Source: Arthrobacter sp. NIO-1057 (GTDB lineage Bacteria; Actinomycetota; Actinomycetes; Actinomycetales; Micrococcaceae). Taken from it: a stretch of 64,000 bases of DNA. Below are positions 52,726-61,529 of this stretch, one piece after another; the stretch's first letter is position 1, and each line of letters starts with the position of its first letter. The DNA lies in contig NZ_FMAT01000001.1 of NCBI RefSeq assembly GCF_900094805.1, positions 1,002,196 through 1,066,195 of the forward strand. The letters are read 5' to 3'. Under the pieces are notes generated by a model. That model was given only the letters and a program-made list of their open reading frames with translations. It was not told the origin of the DNA and searched no databases. The translations under genes and the position numbers were made by a program.

Positions 52726-53925
52726 GTGAGCGCTGATCCGTGGAAGACCTACGATCTGAGCCAGCCGCTGGACACCGACTATCTCTCGGCTTTCGCAAGT
52801 GCCACGACAGCGGATCGTTACCATTGGCAGAGAGCACGCCAATTTGCCCAGGAGGTTTTCCCGGTCATCAATCAGCATTGGGAGAACGCGTTTTATCCTG
52901 TGGACCTCGTCCGCCGCATGGGTGAACTTGATCTGCTCACCGATGGACTGGAGATTGGCGGCCACGCAGTCTTCTCTCCCCTCGCGGCCGGTCTTGTCAC
53001 CATGGAGATCTCCCGTGCCGACGGGTCAATGGCTGCCGCGGCGGCGGTCCAAGGCGGGCTGGTCCTCAGGAGCTTGAAGCTCTTCGGAACTGCCGAACAA
53101 CAAGACCAATATCTAGAACCGATCGCCACCGGAACGCTGCTTGGCGGGTTTGCCCTCACCGAACCGCACCACGGTTCCGACTCCGTCAGCTTGGAGACGA
53201 GCGCCCGCTTCGACGGCAAGACCTGGATGCTCAACGGCAGCAAAAAATGGATTGGCAATGGGGCCGCCGGAGGCATCACCATTGTGTGGGCCCGGGATGA
53301 AGGCGACGGGCAAATCAAGGGCTTTATCGTCGATCAGCAAGCTGCTGGCTATGAAGCCACACCGGTTCGCGGCAAGGGCGTGCTCAGGGCCATCGAACAA
53401 GCCAAGATCAGGCTTCACAACGTGCGAGTGCCCGATTCGGCCTTGCTGGCTCGGGCGCAGTCATTCAAGGATGTCTCGCAGGCGCTCGTTGATACACGAG
53501 TCAATGTCGGTTGGTCAGCGCTTGGCCATGCCCTGTTCGTCTTTGAAGCCGCACTTCAGTACTCGAAACAGCGAGAACAGTTCGGCAAGCCGCTAGGTGC
53601 CCATCAAATGGTGCAAGAGCGTCTTGCACAAATGCTCGCGGAGCTGAGCAACATGCAGTTGCAGTGCGCCGCGGTCGCCTCGGAACAGGCAGCCGGACGG
53701 CTTCGACCAGCGCAAGCTTCCCTGTTGAAATATCACAACACGCGTGCTGCCCGGCGGGTGGCCGCTACGGCACGAGACATGCTCGGTGGCAACGGGATCC
53801 TCTTGGAGAATCACGTGATTCGCCATGTTGGGGATATCGAAGCTCTTCATACCTACGAAGGAACCGAGTCGATCCAGGCGCTGATCTTGGGCCGTGACCT
53901 CACGGGCCTTAGTGCCTTCGGCTGA
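52726..53925 (+). CDS. Acyl-CoA dehydrogenase (glutaryl-CoA dehydrogenase-like)
   Basis: A 399-residue FAD enzyme with FALTEPHHGSD (FAD/substrate motif) near residue 144, KKWIGNG, and C-terminal MLGGNGILLEN and TYEGTESIQALILGR. The Glu in YEGT is the expected catalytic base of the glutaryl-CoA branch. It oxidises acyl-CoA to enoyl-CoA and feeds electron-transfer flavoprotein. GTG 52726 follows AAGGAG by 6 nt. Confidence 0.9.
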   Translation: MSADPWKTYDLSQPLDTDYLSAFASATTADRYHWQRARQFAQEVFPVINQHWENAFYPVDLVRRMGELDLLTDGLEIGGHAVFSPLAAGLVTMEISRADGSMAAAAAVQGGLVLRSLKLFGTAEQQDQYLEPIATGTLLGGFALTEPHHGSDSVSLETSARFDGKTWMLNGSKKWIGNGAAGGITIVWARDEGDGQIKGFIVDQQAAGYEATPVRGKGVLRAIEQAKIRLHNVRVPDSALLARAQSFKDVSQALVDTRVNVGWSALGHALFVFEAALQYSKQREQFGKPLGAHQMVQERLAQMLAELSNMQLQCAAVASEQAAGRLRPAQASLLKYHNTRAARRVAATARDMLGGNGILLENHVIRHVGDIEALHTYEGTESIQALILGRDLTGLSAFG

Positions 53926-53990
53926 GTATTAATGCGCTGATGAATTACGATGAGCATTAGCTGCCGAATTTCTGAATCGAAGGACTAATC

Positions 53991-54455
53991 ATGTCGTCTG
54001 TCGTTGATTTCAAAGAGGTCTCCACCGTTGGTTTGGAAACCTCTCCTGTAGCTGACGCTCTGGCAGGTTTGCGGGCTAATGAAGCCCGGTACCTGAAGAA
54101 TAAATTCGACCATGATTTTGTGGTTATGGACGCGTCAGAGGCAGAGGACGTTGTTGCCTGGATTCACAATATCCTGGCCCAGGAACGTGACCTGCATATA
54201 GCTTCCCGCCCGTTGCAGGCCTGTGTCTTTGAAGCCGATGGTGCCAAGCGCGCCTACGTTTTCTACGAGTCGGGACTGTCCATCAATGTTCTCTACGGTA
54301 TTGCGGACGGTGACAAACGGGCCGTCGGATTCAAGCTCTCCGACGGCATGGAGGTGCCGGAAGAACTGGCTGACAAATTCAAGTTTGCTCGCCAGAAGTC
54401 CAAGCTGGCTGGAACGATTCGCGGGTCCTACTTTGTGATCAAGGGCGAGTACTAA
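53991..54455 (+). CDS. Hypothetical protein, unrecognised
   Basis: A 154-residue soluble protein, mildly charged, that I do not recognise. Visible segments: NEARYLKNKFDHDFVVMD, EDVVAWIHNILAQERDL, a Phe/Tyr-rich strand YVFYESGLSINVLYG and a basic end FARQKSKLAGTIRG. No signal peptide or membrane helix. ATG 53991 follows GAAGGA. The end overlaps the convergent MBL gene by 4 bp. Confidence 0.6.
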   Translation: MSSVVDFKEVSTVGLETSPVADALAGLRANEARYLKNKFDHDFVVMDASEAEDVVAWIHNILAQERDLHIASRPLQACVFEADGAKRAYVFYESGLSINVLYGIADGDKRAVGFKLSDGMEVPEELADKFKFARQKSKLAGTIRGSYFVIKGEY

Positions 54456-55285
54456 TCCCCTATTTCCCGATATCCGTCCTTGGCTGCCTCGCGCAAAAAT
54501 TCTTCGGGCCAAACATGAAGAAGCCGAACAGAAAAATCGATTCGCTCCGCGGGAATCCTTGCCGTATGCGCGCTTCGAATCTCTTGGGCCAGCAACTGGA
54601 AATCCTTCAATTGCTCAATGACGAAGGAACGTTCCACGGGCCGGCCGTGTCCTGGAATGATCACGTGCGAGTCGCTGATGTCGTCCAGCAGTGACGTGAG
54701 CATTCCCGGCCAGCCCAGCGGATGGGCTCCGGAACCAAACATCGGCGGGCCCGATTCCTCAATGATGTCTCCGAGGAACCACACGCCGGCGTCAGGAATG
54801 TGGATTGCCAAGTCGGAATCCGTGTGGCCCGCGGCTAAGGGGATCAGTTCAATGTCACGGCCGCCGACGCTGATGAGCTCTCGTTCTTCAATCAGAACTG
54901 TTGGCGGGGTGAGAATGACGTCCTGCCAGGACTTGTCCGGTTCCGCCGCCGGATGGCTTTTCACACGAGCTAGATGCGGTTTTTCGTATCTCTCAAAGTG
55001 ATCGGGAACGAGGTAATGCCCGTAGATCGGGATTCCCGCAGCCTTGAAAACCTGATTGCCGAAGGTGTGGTCATAGTGGGCGTGCGTATTGATGACCGCG
55101 ACAATTTCCTGTCCAAAGCACTGGGCGACATCCATGATGATTTCCTCGGCTTCGGCCGGATTATTGCGGGTATCGATGATGGTTGAGCCGGTAGGCCCGA
55201 GCACCAATCCGATGGAAACGTCCAGTGGTTCATATCGGCGGTGAAAGACGTCTTCAGCAACCTTGTGCCATTGGCCATTAGACAT
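54452..55285 (-). CDS. Metallo-beta-lactamase-fold hydrolase
   Basis: A 277-residue MBL protein with the metal motif INTHAHYDH (HxHxDH) near residue 65, further ligands in AAGHTDSDL and PGHGRP, and GDIIEE. It starts with ATG 55285. The family hydrolyses thioesters, lactones or phosphodiesters; a QseP/glyoxalase II-like esterase role is possible. It is divergent from the histidine phosphatase gene. Confidence 0.86.
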   Translation of the reverse strand: MSNGQWHKVAEDVFHRRYEPLDVSIGLVLGPTGSTIIDTRNNPAEAEEIIMDVAQCFGQEIVAVINTHAHYDHTFGNQVFKAAGIPIYGHYLVPDHFERYEKPHLARVKSHPAAEPDKSWQDVILTPPTVLIEERELISVGGRDIELIPLAAGHTDSDLAIHIPDAGVWFLGDIIEESGPPMFGSGAHPLGWPGMLTSLLDDISDSHVIIPGHGRPVERSFVIEQLKDFQLLAQEIRSAHTARIPAERIDFSVRLLHVWPEEFLREAAKDGYREIGD

Positions 55286-55337
55286 ATGTGCTCCCTCGCG
55301 GTGTCACCCACCGTCTTATGCGCGCCTCGGCGTAGTG

Positions 55338-55353
55338 ATTAGTGTTGATACTA
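55338..55353. promoter_or_regulatory. Operator-like palindrome between the MBL and phosphatase genes
   Basis: TTAGT-N6-ACTAA is a perfect inverted repeat placed 53 bp from the MBL start and 123 bp from the phosphatase start. It could be a dimeric repressor site; the regulator is unknown. Confidence 0.3.
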
Positions 55354-55476
55354 ACGCGAATCTAACCGTTGAATTCACCTGCCTCTCATCCTGGGCTGTT
55401 GGGTGTGTCCCATCTCAAGGAAACGGATTGCCACCAAAATGTCGCGCGGTTTACACCGGGTGACTAGGCTGGGTAA

Positions 55477-56160
55477 ATGGCCACTGTAATTCTAGTGCGG
55501 CATGGCCGCACCACTGCCAATGCTTCTGGCATCTTGGCCGGACGGGCGCCTGGCGTCAGCCTCGACGATACCGGCAAGGCCCAAGCTGAGCGGACCGCTT
55601 CGCGGTTGGCGGCTGTGCCTCTGGCAGGCATAGTTTCCAGCCCATTGGAACGCTGCCAGCAAACAGCACAATTCATTGTCCGGGCGCAGAAGAATGCCCT
55701 GGAACTTCAGTTTTCCGCGGACCTCACCGAATGCGATTACGGCAGCTGGCAAGGTAGCAAGCTCAGCGACCTGTCGGTTCAGGCACTATGGTCGAAAGTC
55801 CAGGCGAATCCCTCAGCCGTGACATTCCCGGACGGCGAATCCATGGCTGGCATGCAGGCCCGTGCGGTCGCAGAAATCCGCCGGCTCGATGCAGCCTTTG
55901 AAGCTGAACTTGGAAGCAGTGCGGTCTGGGTTGCTGTGAGCCACGGCGATATCATCAAATCCGTAGTCGCTGATGCGTTGGGCATGCATCTGGATTTGTT
56001 CCAACGCGTGAACGTGGGACCGGCCTCCGCGTCGATTATCCACTACGGCTCCGGTTCCCCAAGCGTGCACTCGGTCAATACCGAGGAAGGGGATCTGTCC
56101 TGGCTGGCCCCCGGAATCAAAACGGCTGACGCCCCGGTGGGCGGCGGAGCAGGAAACTAA
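55477..56160 (+). CDS. Histidine phosphatase, MSMEG_4193 type
   Basis: A 227-residue histidine phosphatase. The catalytic RHG motif is at residues 8-10, and the second His is in VAVSHGDIIK. Cys and charge patterns (LTECDYGSWQG) match the MSMEG_4193/phosphoglycerate-mutase-like family. It is the first gene of a conserved actinobacterial trio with DUF3090 (10 bp later) and SCO1664. Its substrate is unknown. The C-terminal tail is Gly/Ala-rich. Confidence 0.88.
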   Translation: MATVILVRHGRTTANASGILAGRAPGVSLDDTGKAQAERTASRLAAVPLAGIVSSPLERCQQTAQFIVRAQKNALELQFSADLTECDYGSWQGSKLSDLSVQALWSKVQANPSAVTFPDGESMAGMQARAVAEIRRLDAAFEAELGSSAVWVAVSHGDIIKSVVADALGMHLDLFQRVNVGPASASIIHYGSGSPSVHSVNTEEGDLSWLAPGIKTADAPVGGGAGN

Positions 56161-56170
56161 GGAAGTAGAT

Positions 56171-56698
56171 ATGACGACAGAAGTCCACGAGTTCAATTGG
56201 CCAGATCGCGTTGTCATTGGCACCGTCGGTGAACCCGGCTCCCGCACATTTTATTTGCAGGCTCGTGCCGGGTCGAGTTTGACCAGCATCGCTTTGGAGA
56301 AGCAACAGGCAGCTGTTGTTGCCGAGATGATCGACGAGATCCTCGATCAGGTTTCCACCGTTGCAGGGAACCCGTTTAGCGTTCCGACCCACACACCCGT
56401 GGAGTTGGTCGATAACGAACCTTTGGAAGATGTTGTCGAAGCTTTCAGGGTCGGTTCGATGAACCTAGGCTGGGATGCCACCGTGGCGCAGGTCGTCTTG
56501 GAGGCGTTCTCCTTTGACGAGGAACGCCCTGATGACGGTTCCGATGCCGTGATGCAGGTGCGAATGCCGGTGGGAACCGCTCGTGCCTTCGCCATGCGCA
56601 CCCACGAGGTAGTCGCCGCCGGACGCCCGGTCTGTTCTTCGTGCGGTTACCCGATTGATCCAGACGGCCACACGTGCCAGGGACCCGAACTTTCATGA
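56171..56698 (+). CDS. DUF3090 protein with zinc-ribbon-like C-terminus
   Basis: A 175-residue protein of DUF3090. The N-terminal region is EFNWPDRVVIGTVGEPGSRTFYLQA-type beta sheet, and the C-terminus has CSSCGYPIDPDGHTC (C..C plus H/C), a likely zinc site. Function is unknown in the family. Its stop overlaps the ATG of the SCO1664 gene by 4 bp. It is translated right after the phosphatase gene. Confidence 0.9.
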   Translation: MTTEVHEFNWPDRVVIGTVGEPGSRTFYLQARAGSSLTSIALEKQQAAVVAEMIDEILDQVSTVAGNPFSVPTHTPVELVDNEPLEDVVEAFRVGSMNLGWDATVAQVVLEAFSFDEERPDDGSDAVMQVRMPVGTARAFAMRTHEVVAAGRPVCSSCGYPIDPDGHTCQGPELS

Positions 56699-57462
56699 CC
56701 CAAGCGGACCTGATCAACGGTGAACTCGAACTCACCGGGCGCATCACCACGGCTTCCAACGCCACGTTTGTCGGCACCATTGACTCCGTCAGTGTGGTCT
56801 ACAAGCCGATTGCCGGTGAAAAACCGCTCTGGGATTTCCCGGAACATACCCTGGCCCACCGCGAAGTCGCTGCCTATCTGCTTTCCGAGTCTTTAGGCTG
56901 GAATCTCGTGCCGCAAACCTGGCTCCGGGAAGGCCGATTTGGCGAAGGCATGGTGCAGCTGTGGCAAGAGGTGGATCCGGGGCAACAGGCCGTGAATCTC
57001 ATGGCGACCCACAGCGTCCCGACGCAGGGATGGAAGACGGTCCTGAACGGGCAGGATGAAGACGGGCAGCAGGTGAGCTTGCTACACGAAGATAGCGTGG
57101 CGTTGCGCCGGATGGCTGTCTTTGATGTGCTGGTCAATAATGCGGACCGCAAGGGCGATCATGTATTGGCTATGTCCGATGGGCACCGGTTCGGCGTCGA
57201 CCACGGGTTGAGTTTCCATGATGAGCACAAGTTGCGCACGGTGTTGTGGGGCTGGATTGGCGAGCCCTTATCCGAGGAGGAGCTAGATGGCATTGATCGT
57301 GTCAGCGAAGCCTTGAATTCCACGCTGGGCGTGGAACTTGGCCAGTTGCTCAGCGAAGTGGAGCTCGAAGCCCTGCACCATCGCTGCCTGCAGCTGCGCC
57401 AGGACGCCCGCTTCCCTGGCCCGAGCGGGGACATGCCAGCGGTGCCCTGGCCACTATTCTGA
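56695..57462 (+). CDS. SCO1664-family protein (PI3/4-kinase-like fold)
   Basis: A 255-residue protein of the SCO1664 family. Residues resembling a kinase core are Lys37 in VVYKPIAGEKPL (phosphate-binding strand), NNADRKGDH at 148-156 (catalytic-loop Asp) and GVDHGLSF at 167-174 (metal Asp169). The fold is related to PI3/4-kinase and HipA-like proteins, but no activity is proven. The ATG overlaps the DUF3090 stop (ATGA). The 3' end overlaps the convergent GNAT gene by 9 bp. Confidence 0.88.
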   Translation: MTQADLINGELELTGRITTASNATFVGTIDSVSVVYKPIAGEKPLWDFPEHTLAHREVAAYLLSESLGWNLVPQTWLREGRFGEGMVQLWQEVDPGQQAVNLMATHSVPTQGWKTVLNGQDEDGQQVSLLHEDSVALRRMAVFDVLVNNADRKGDHVLAMSDGHRFGVDHGLSFHDEHKLRTVLWGWIGEPLSEEELDGIDRVSEALNSTLGVELGQLLSEVELEALHHRCLQLRQDARFPGPSGDMPAVPWPLF

Positions 57463-57990
57463 GCAGGGGTACCGCTTTGTGCCTGCTTTACCCCGCAGCG
57501 TACGGCGCCAGATGCGTGAGCGGGATTCCACTGTTCCCCTTCGATAGGCGGCAACTTCACCTGTGGGCTTGTAGCCTAGGCTTTTCCAGAAAGGTTCTGC
57601 AGCCCCAGCGTTTGAGTCCACGATAGCCAGCCTCAGGTCCTGGAGCACATCGATCTTGAGCAATTCCGAGACCATGGCTTCATGCAGTTCATGCCCCAGT
57701 CCTTGGCGGGCTCGAAGTGAGTCCGTCATCAGCAGGCCGATATGCGCCGTGCAGGGTTCAGGCCAACCAATGATGACATCACAGAACGCCACCAGAAGAC
57801 CTCCGTCCCACAACCCGAGCCCGCGTTTTTGCTCTGCTGATACGCTGGGCGGCAAAGCCGTCAGTGCATCCTGCGCTGCACGAGGTTCGACTTCACTTCC
57901 TGAAATCCTGAACGTATAGCCTGCGTTGGTTTCCATCAGCCGCTGCAAGGCTGGCGCGTCACCCAATTCGACTGGTTTGAACCTGTTCAT
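57454..57990 (-). CDS. GNAT-family acetyltransferase
   Basis: A 178-residue GNAT. The acetyl-CoA motif is LRARQGLGHELHEAMV (QGLGxxL) in the second half and DSNAGAAEPFWKSLGYKPTGE follows. The N-terminal NRFKPVELGDAPALQRL fits RimI-like acetyltransferases. Its 5' end overlaps the methyltransferase gene by 4 bp, so they are translated together. Substrate unknown. Confidence 0.82.
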   Translation of the reverse strand: MNRFKPVELGDAPALQRLMETNAGYTFRISGSEVEPRAAQDALTALPPSVSAEQKRGLGLWDGGLLVAFCDVIIGWPEPCTAHIGLLMTDSLRARQGLGHELHEAMVSELLKIDVLQDLRLAIVDSNAGAAEPFWKSLGYKPTGEVAAYRRGTVESRSRIWRRTLRGKAGTKRYPCSE

Positions 57991-58709
57991 CTTGCCCGGG
58001 CCTCAAAAATCATGACTGCTTGGCTGCCATCGAATGGTGTCCGGTCCCAGGTCCCCCAAATATGTTCAACAACGAAGCCCGCCGCCTCCAATTGCGAGGT
58101 AATTTGCTGGTCCGTACGGAAAACCAGCACCACATCGTCTTGCACTATCTCGCCACTGTCTTCGAATCGAGCGAATGATTCGAGCAGAACCTTCCCGTCG
58201 CCCAGTTCCCTTGTCTGGCACCACTCGGTCTGCAAACCGAAGGGAGTCATCCTTGTGGTTGGCTCTTCCTTTGCCCAGGTTTCCCATGCGCGACGTAATG
58301 GGTTCCGGCTTTCAAAGCACAGCAACGAATCGATCGCTAGATTCCTTCTCAAGTCTTCTAAGGTTTGTTGCCACAGTGGATCCGGAATGTGCTGGGCGAC
58401 GTTGCCCGACATCACGGCATAGTCGAATGACCTATGGTTGAGCACACGGCAATCGCCTTCAATCCATTGCACTCGTTCTGCACCTGGGCGTACCCGCGCA
58501 TACTCGAGCATGGCTGTCGATGGATCAAGGCCGAGGACTCCCCGGTCTTTGCCGGCAAAGGTGACGGTGAGAATTCCGGTGCCGCAGCCGACGTCGATAA
58601 TTCGCCGTGCACCTATTTGATCGGCTCGCGAGCGGTAATAGTCGTGATCCGGGCCGTCTGGGTTATCGGCGTCGTAGAGCGCGACGATCCGCGGGTCGTA
58701 GTCGTTCAC
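57987..58709 (-). CDS. SAM-dependent methyltransferase
   Basis: A 240-residue class I methyltransferase with motif I IIDVGCGTGILTVTFA near residue 36, DP at the end of strand 2 (GLDPSTAML) and VMSGNVAQHI after. It has no recognised substrate domain. The frame opens with MNDYDPRIVALYDADN, usual for this group. It is divergent from the TDT fragment gene. Confidence 0.84.
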   Translation of the reverse strand: MNDYDPRIVALYDADNPDGPDHDYYRSRADQIGARRIIDVGCGTGILTVTFAGKDRGVLGLDPSTAMLEYARVRPGAERVQWIEGDCRVLNHRSFDYAVMSGNVAQHIPDPLWQQTLEDLRRNLAIDSLLCFESRNPLRRAWETWAKEEPTTRMTPFGLQTEWCQTRELGDGKVLLESFARFEDSGEIVQDDVVLVFRTDQQITSQLEAAGFVVEHIWGTWDRTPFDGSQAVMIFEARAR

Positions 58710-58792
58710 ATAGGCCTCATTTCTGGTTGGCAGTCAGGCCGCTTGGCGGTACAGACTTTCGGCAAGATCGTGCGCCGAGGAGCCGCGGCCAA

Positions 58793-59458
58793 ATGACCCC
58801 TGCAACACAAGCTACCATTGAGCGAGCACGCCATTCGGCGGGCGACTCGCGAAGGCTGCGGCACTCAACCCTAGGGATCTCCCTTGGATTTGGCGGAGCC
58901 GGAAGCGCCTGGAGCCTGGCCCATCTGTATTTCGGAGCACCCGCATTTATTTCGGAAATCCTGTTCGGCGCCAGCGCGCTGTGGTGGCTTATCGTCACCG
59001 CGGCTCGCGCGCCTTTGACGCCCCGCCGCTTCGCTTACCTGCGCGACGACTTCCGCAATCCTTCCGACGGACCGCTCCTGGCCTACATTCCGATCATTGC
59101 GCTCCTGTTGACAAGCCATTACGGGCCACATCTGGGATCAACCGCCCAATCAGCACTCAGCCTCGGTTTCATCGCATTGCTGTCTCTGGTATGCGCCCGA
59201 CTGCTGGCCGTGTGGTTCAGCGGCGAGATGCAACTGGAACACATCCATCCGGGCTATTCCCTGCCCGTCATCGCCGGCCCTTTCATCGCCAGCATGACTC
59301 TGACCGCGGCAGGATTCCCTTCCCTGGCCGTCAGGGCCATCGCTGTCGGCGGTTTCTACTGGCTGTCCATGGGAACCATTATTTTCTTGCGCCTGCTACA
59401 CGGACCCGATCTCCCCCGCCCTCTGAAACCGACTCTTGCTGTTCTCGTGACCCGTTAA
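58793..59458 (+). pseudogene. Truncated TDT/TehA-type transporter
   Basis: A 221-residue frame with about seven hydrophobic helices, matching the first part of the tellurite-resistance/dicarboxylate transporter (TDT) family. The ending LRLLHGPDLPRPLKPTLAVL is where family members continue with conserved APPA-type sequence and about three more helices; here VTR and a stop follow. TDT proteins are about 320-340 residues, so roughly 100 are missing. ATG 58793 follows GAGGAG. Confidence 0.7.
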
Positions 59459-59477
59459 TCATCCCAGGTGTCTGCAA

Positions 59478-59615
59478 CAACAGCGGATCGCATACGGCCG
59501 CTATGCCCGAGCGGATATGCAGTTCTCCGAGTTCGTGCGCTTTGAATCTTCCCGGTTGCCCGTCAGGAAGCCTGAACACACCCGAACGCAAAGCAAATAG
59601 CTGATCCACGTACAT
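59478..59615 (-). pseudogene. DUF4241 gene remnant (5' end)
   Basis: The minus-strand frame from 59615 encodes MYVDQLFALRSGVFRLPDG and then HELGELHIRSGIAAVCDP, matching the N-terminal part of DUF4241 proteins (LGxL..SGxxxxCDP). After about residue 46 similarity ends and the frame enters antisense of the TDT fragment. It looks like a gene start cut by the same deletion that truncated the TDT gene. Assignment rests on a short motif. Confidence 0.5.
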
Positions 59616-59750
59616 GGCATTCCCGCTTTCTGCCCCAAGGCGGATAGTCCGTCCTCCAACCGTCTACAGCGTAGCCGCCCCCGCAGTCGCACCTGCATCT
59701 ATTCCGGCCGGTCATATTCAACTTCGAGATCCAACAGGCACAATGGAACT

Positions 59751-60254
59751 ATGAATGCCCACGCAATATTTGCAGACTTTATCCAACGTCCTATCGATGC
59801 AGCTCATCTCCTCCCGGAGCTAACCGGCGAACAGCTGAATGCGCATCCAGAGAATCATCCGAATTCTATTGCTTGGTTGCTGTGGCACACCGGCCGCGAA
59901 ATTGATGTCCAGCTATCCCACCTCTACGGCAAGCCCGAGGTCTGGGAGTCCTTCCGCGAACGTTTTGATATGGGTGAACTTGGCGATTCCGTGGGTTATG
60001 GGCACACCACTGAGCAGGCCCGCAAGATTCAGGTTTCAGATCGACAGCTTTTGGTGGACTACGTGGAAGCCTGCCTTCGAGCACTCGCGGACTACATCAA
60101 TGTGTTGACCGAAACCGATCTAGATGAGGTTATCGACACCAGCTGGGAGACACCAGTGACCCGTGGCGTGCGTCTGGTTTCCATCGTCGATGACGCCACT
60201 CAGCACATTGGCCAGGCTGCTTATGTTGCCGGAGCGGTGACGGCTGCAAGCTAG
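59751..60254 (+). CDS. DinB/mycothiol-maleylpyruvate-isomerase-fold protein
   Basis: A 167-residue four-helix DinB-fold protein. The metal-binding His residues are in LLWHTGREID (helix 2) and DDATQHIGQAAYV (helix 4). Such actinobacterial enzymes often use mycothiol as cofactor. ATG 59751; no partner gene is adjacent, with the 3' neighbour convergent. Substrate unknown. Confidence 0.82.
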   Translation: MNAHAIFADFIQRPIDAAHLLPELTGEQLNAHPENHPNSIAWLLWHTGREIDVQLSHLYGKPEVWESFRERFDMGELGDSVGYGHTTEQARKIQVSDRQLLVDYVEACLRALADYINVLTETDLDEVIDTSWETPVTRGVRLVSIVDDATQHIGQAAYVAGAVTAAS

Positions 60255-60323
60255 CTCCCATCGAAGTGCGGCCCGCAATGAATCGAGGCTTAATGGTGCA
60301 CGCGGCGCAGTACTCCCCTGCGC

Positions 60324-61367
60324 TCACAACGGCTTGACCATGATCAAGCACGGCGTTTCAGGTCCCCAGAGATCAGCTTCCTCCAGGGCGAGAAAACCGC
60401 AACCCTCATAAAAATGGCGTGTCTTGGCATATCCAGCATCTGGGTGCGATGGGCCGAGAGTCTTGACTTCCAAAAGGCGTGCACCTCTGGCACGAGCATC
60501 AGCCTCGATGGCTGTCATCATCGCGGTGCCGACGCCGGTTCCGTGCGCCTGGCGGTCCACGAGCATCAAGTGGATTTCGGCAACGTGCCGGAAGTGCCGG
60601 TCAACAAGCGTCACGCCGAGAACAGCTCCTGACTCATCGCGGACTGTCCAAGTCTCCTTGGCTTGAGCAGCTTCGATGTACTCTTTGTTCGATTCCGGCT
60701 GGCCAAACCATTCGGGCACCGTGGCCAACAATCGTTCCACATCCTTCGGAACTGGTTCATCTAGGCGAGCTATGCGGGCTTTCTTGGCGCCTTGGTAATC
60801 AAGTCGCTCCTCCCAGTCCTGGCGAAGCAATCCATAGACCCAGGAATCCGAAGTATCTCCGTTGACGGTGCAGTCCTGGCGCAGGGTGCCTTCAAGCCGA
60901 AATCCGAGTTTTTCCAGGACTCTGGCCGAGGCAATATTGCGCGTATCCGCTTCAGCTTGGACTCGGTTTAGATCAACAGTTTGATAGGCCCAGCCCAGCA
61001 AGGCCTCGACCGCTTCAGTGGCATATCCCCGGCCCCAGGATGCTTCGCTGAGGCAATAGCCTACGGACGCACTACGGAATTCCGGGTTCCACGAATTGAA
61101 GGTGCACCATCCCAGGAACGCGGAGTCCGATTGGCGTTCAATGACCAGCCGGGTTCCTGTTCCTTCATCGGCCATTCGCGCGTTGCCTTCCATGAATCTG
61201 GCGATCGACGACTGATCGCTCCAAGGCGGAGAATCCCAGTAGCGCAGCACCTTTGCGTTACTCTGCAACGCGTAGAGATTGGAGCCATCCGATTCGGCAA
61301 AACCCCGCAGCCTCAGGCGCGCAGTCTGCAAAGTTGGAACGGGCAATGCTGATACGGGCTTAGTCAT
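60324..61367 (-). CDS. Double GNAT acetyltransferase fusion
   Basis: A 347-residue protein with two complete GNAT domains. The N-terminal one (about 10-185) is RimJ/RimL-like (GYCLSEASWGRGYATEAVEALL, DTRNIASARVLEKLGF). The C-terminal one (200-347) has VDRQAHGTGVGTAMM and ends CLIMVKPL. The two halves resemble, in the same order, the separate adjacent GNAT frames at 45.4-46.5 kb. ATG 61367 is preferred; an ATG 9 bp upstream is also in frame. Substrate unknown. Confidence 0.85.
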   Translation of the reverse strand: MTKPVSALPVPTLQTARLRLRGFAESDGSNLYALQSNAKVLRYWDSPPWSDQSSIARFMEGNARMADEGTGTRLVIERQSDSAFLGWCTFNSWNPEFRSASVGYCLSEASWGRGYATEAVEALLGWAYQTVDLNRVQAEADTRNIASARVLEKLGFRLEGTLRQDCTVNGDTSDSWVYGLLRQDWEERLDYQGAKKARIARLDEPVPKDVERLLATVPEWFGQPESNKEYIEAAQAKETWTVRDESGAVLGVTLVDRHFRHVAEIHLMLVDRQAHGTGVGTAMMTAIEADARARGARLLEVKTLGPSHPDAGYAKTRHFYEGCGFLALEEADLWGPETPCLIMVKPL

Positions 61368-61529
61368 GCAATGCATACTGCCACGAATCCAGCACCTCCA
61401 CGAGGCCCCCAAGCTCGCTCGTTGCCAAAGTACCGGTCGAGGAAAAGCCTTGCCCAGCGTCAAAATCGGAAGGTAGTCTACTGTCTAAGCGCCGCTCGGC
61501 GCCCTCTCCTATCATCGACAGGTGACCCC

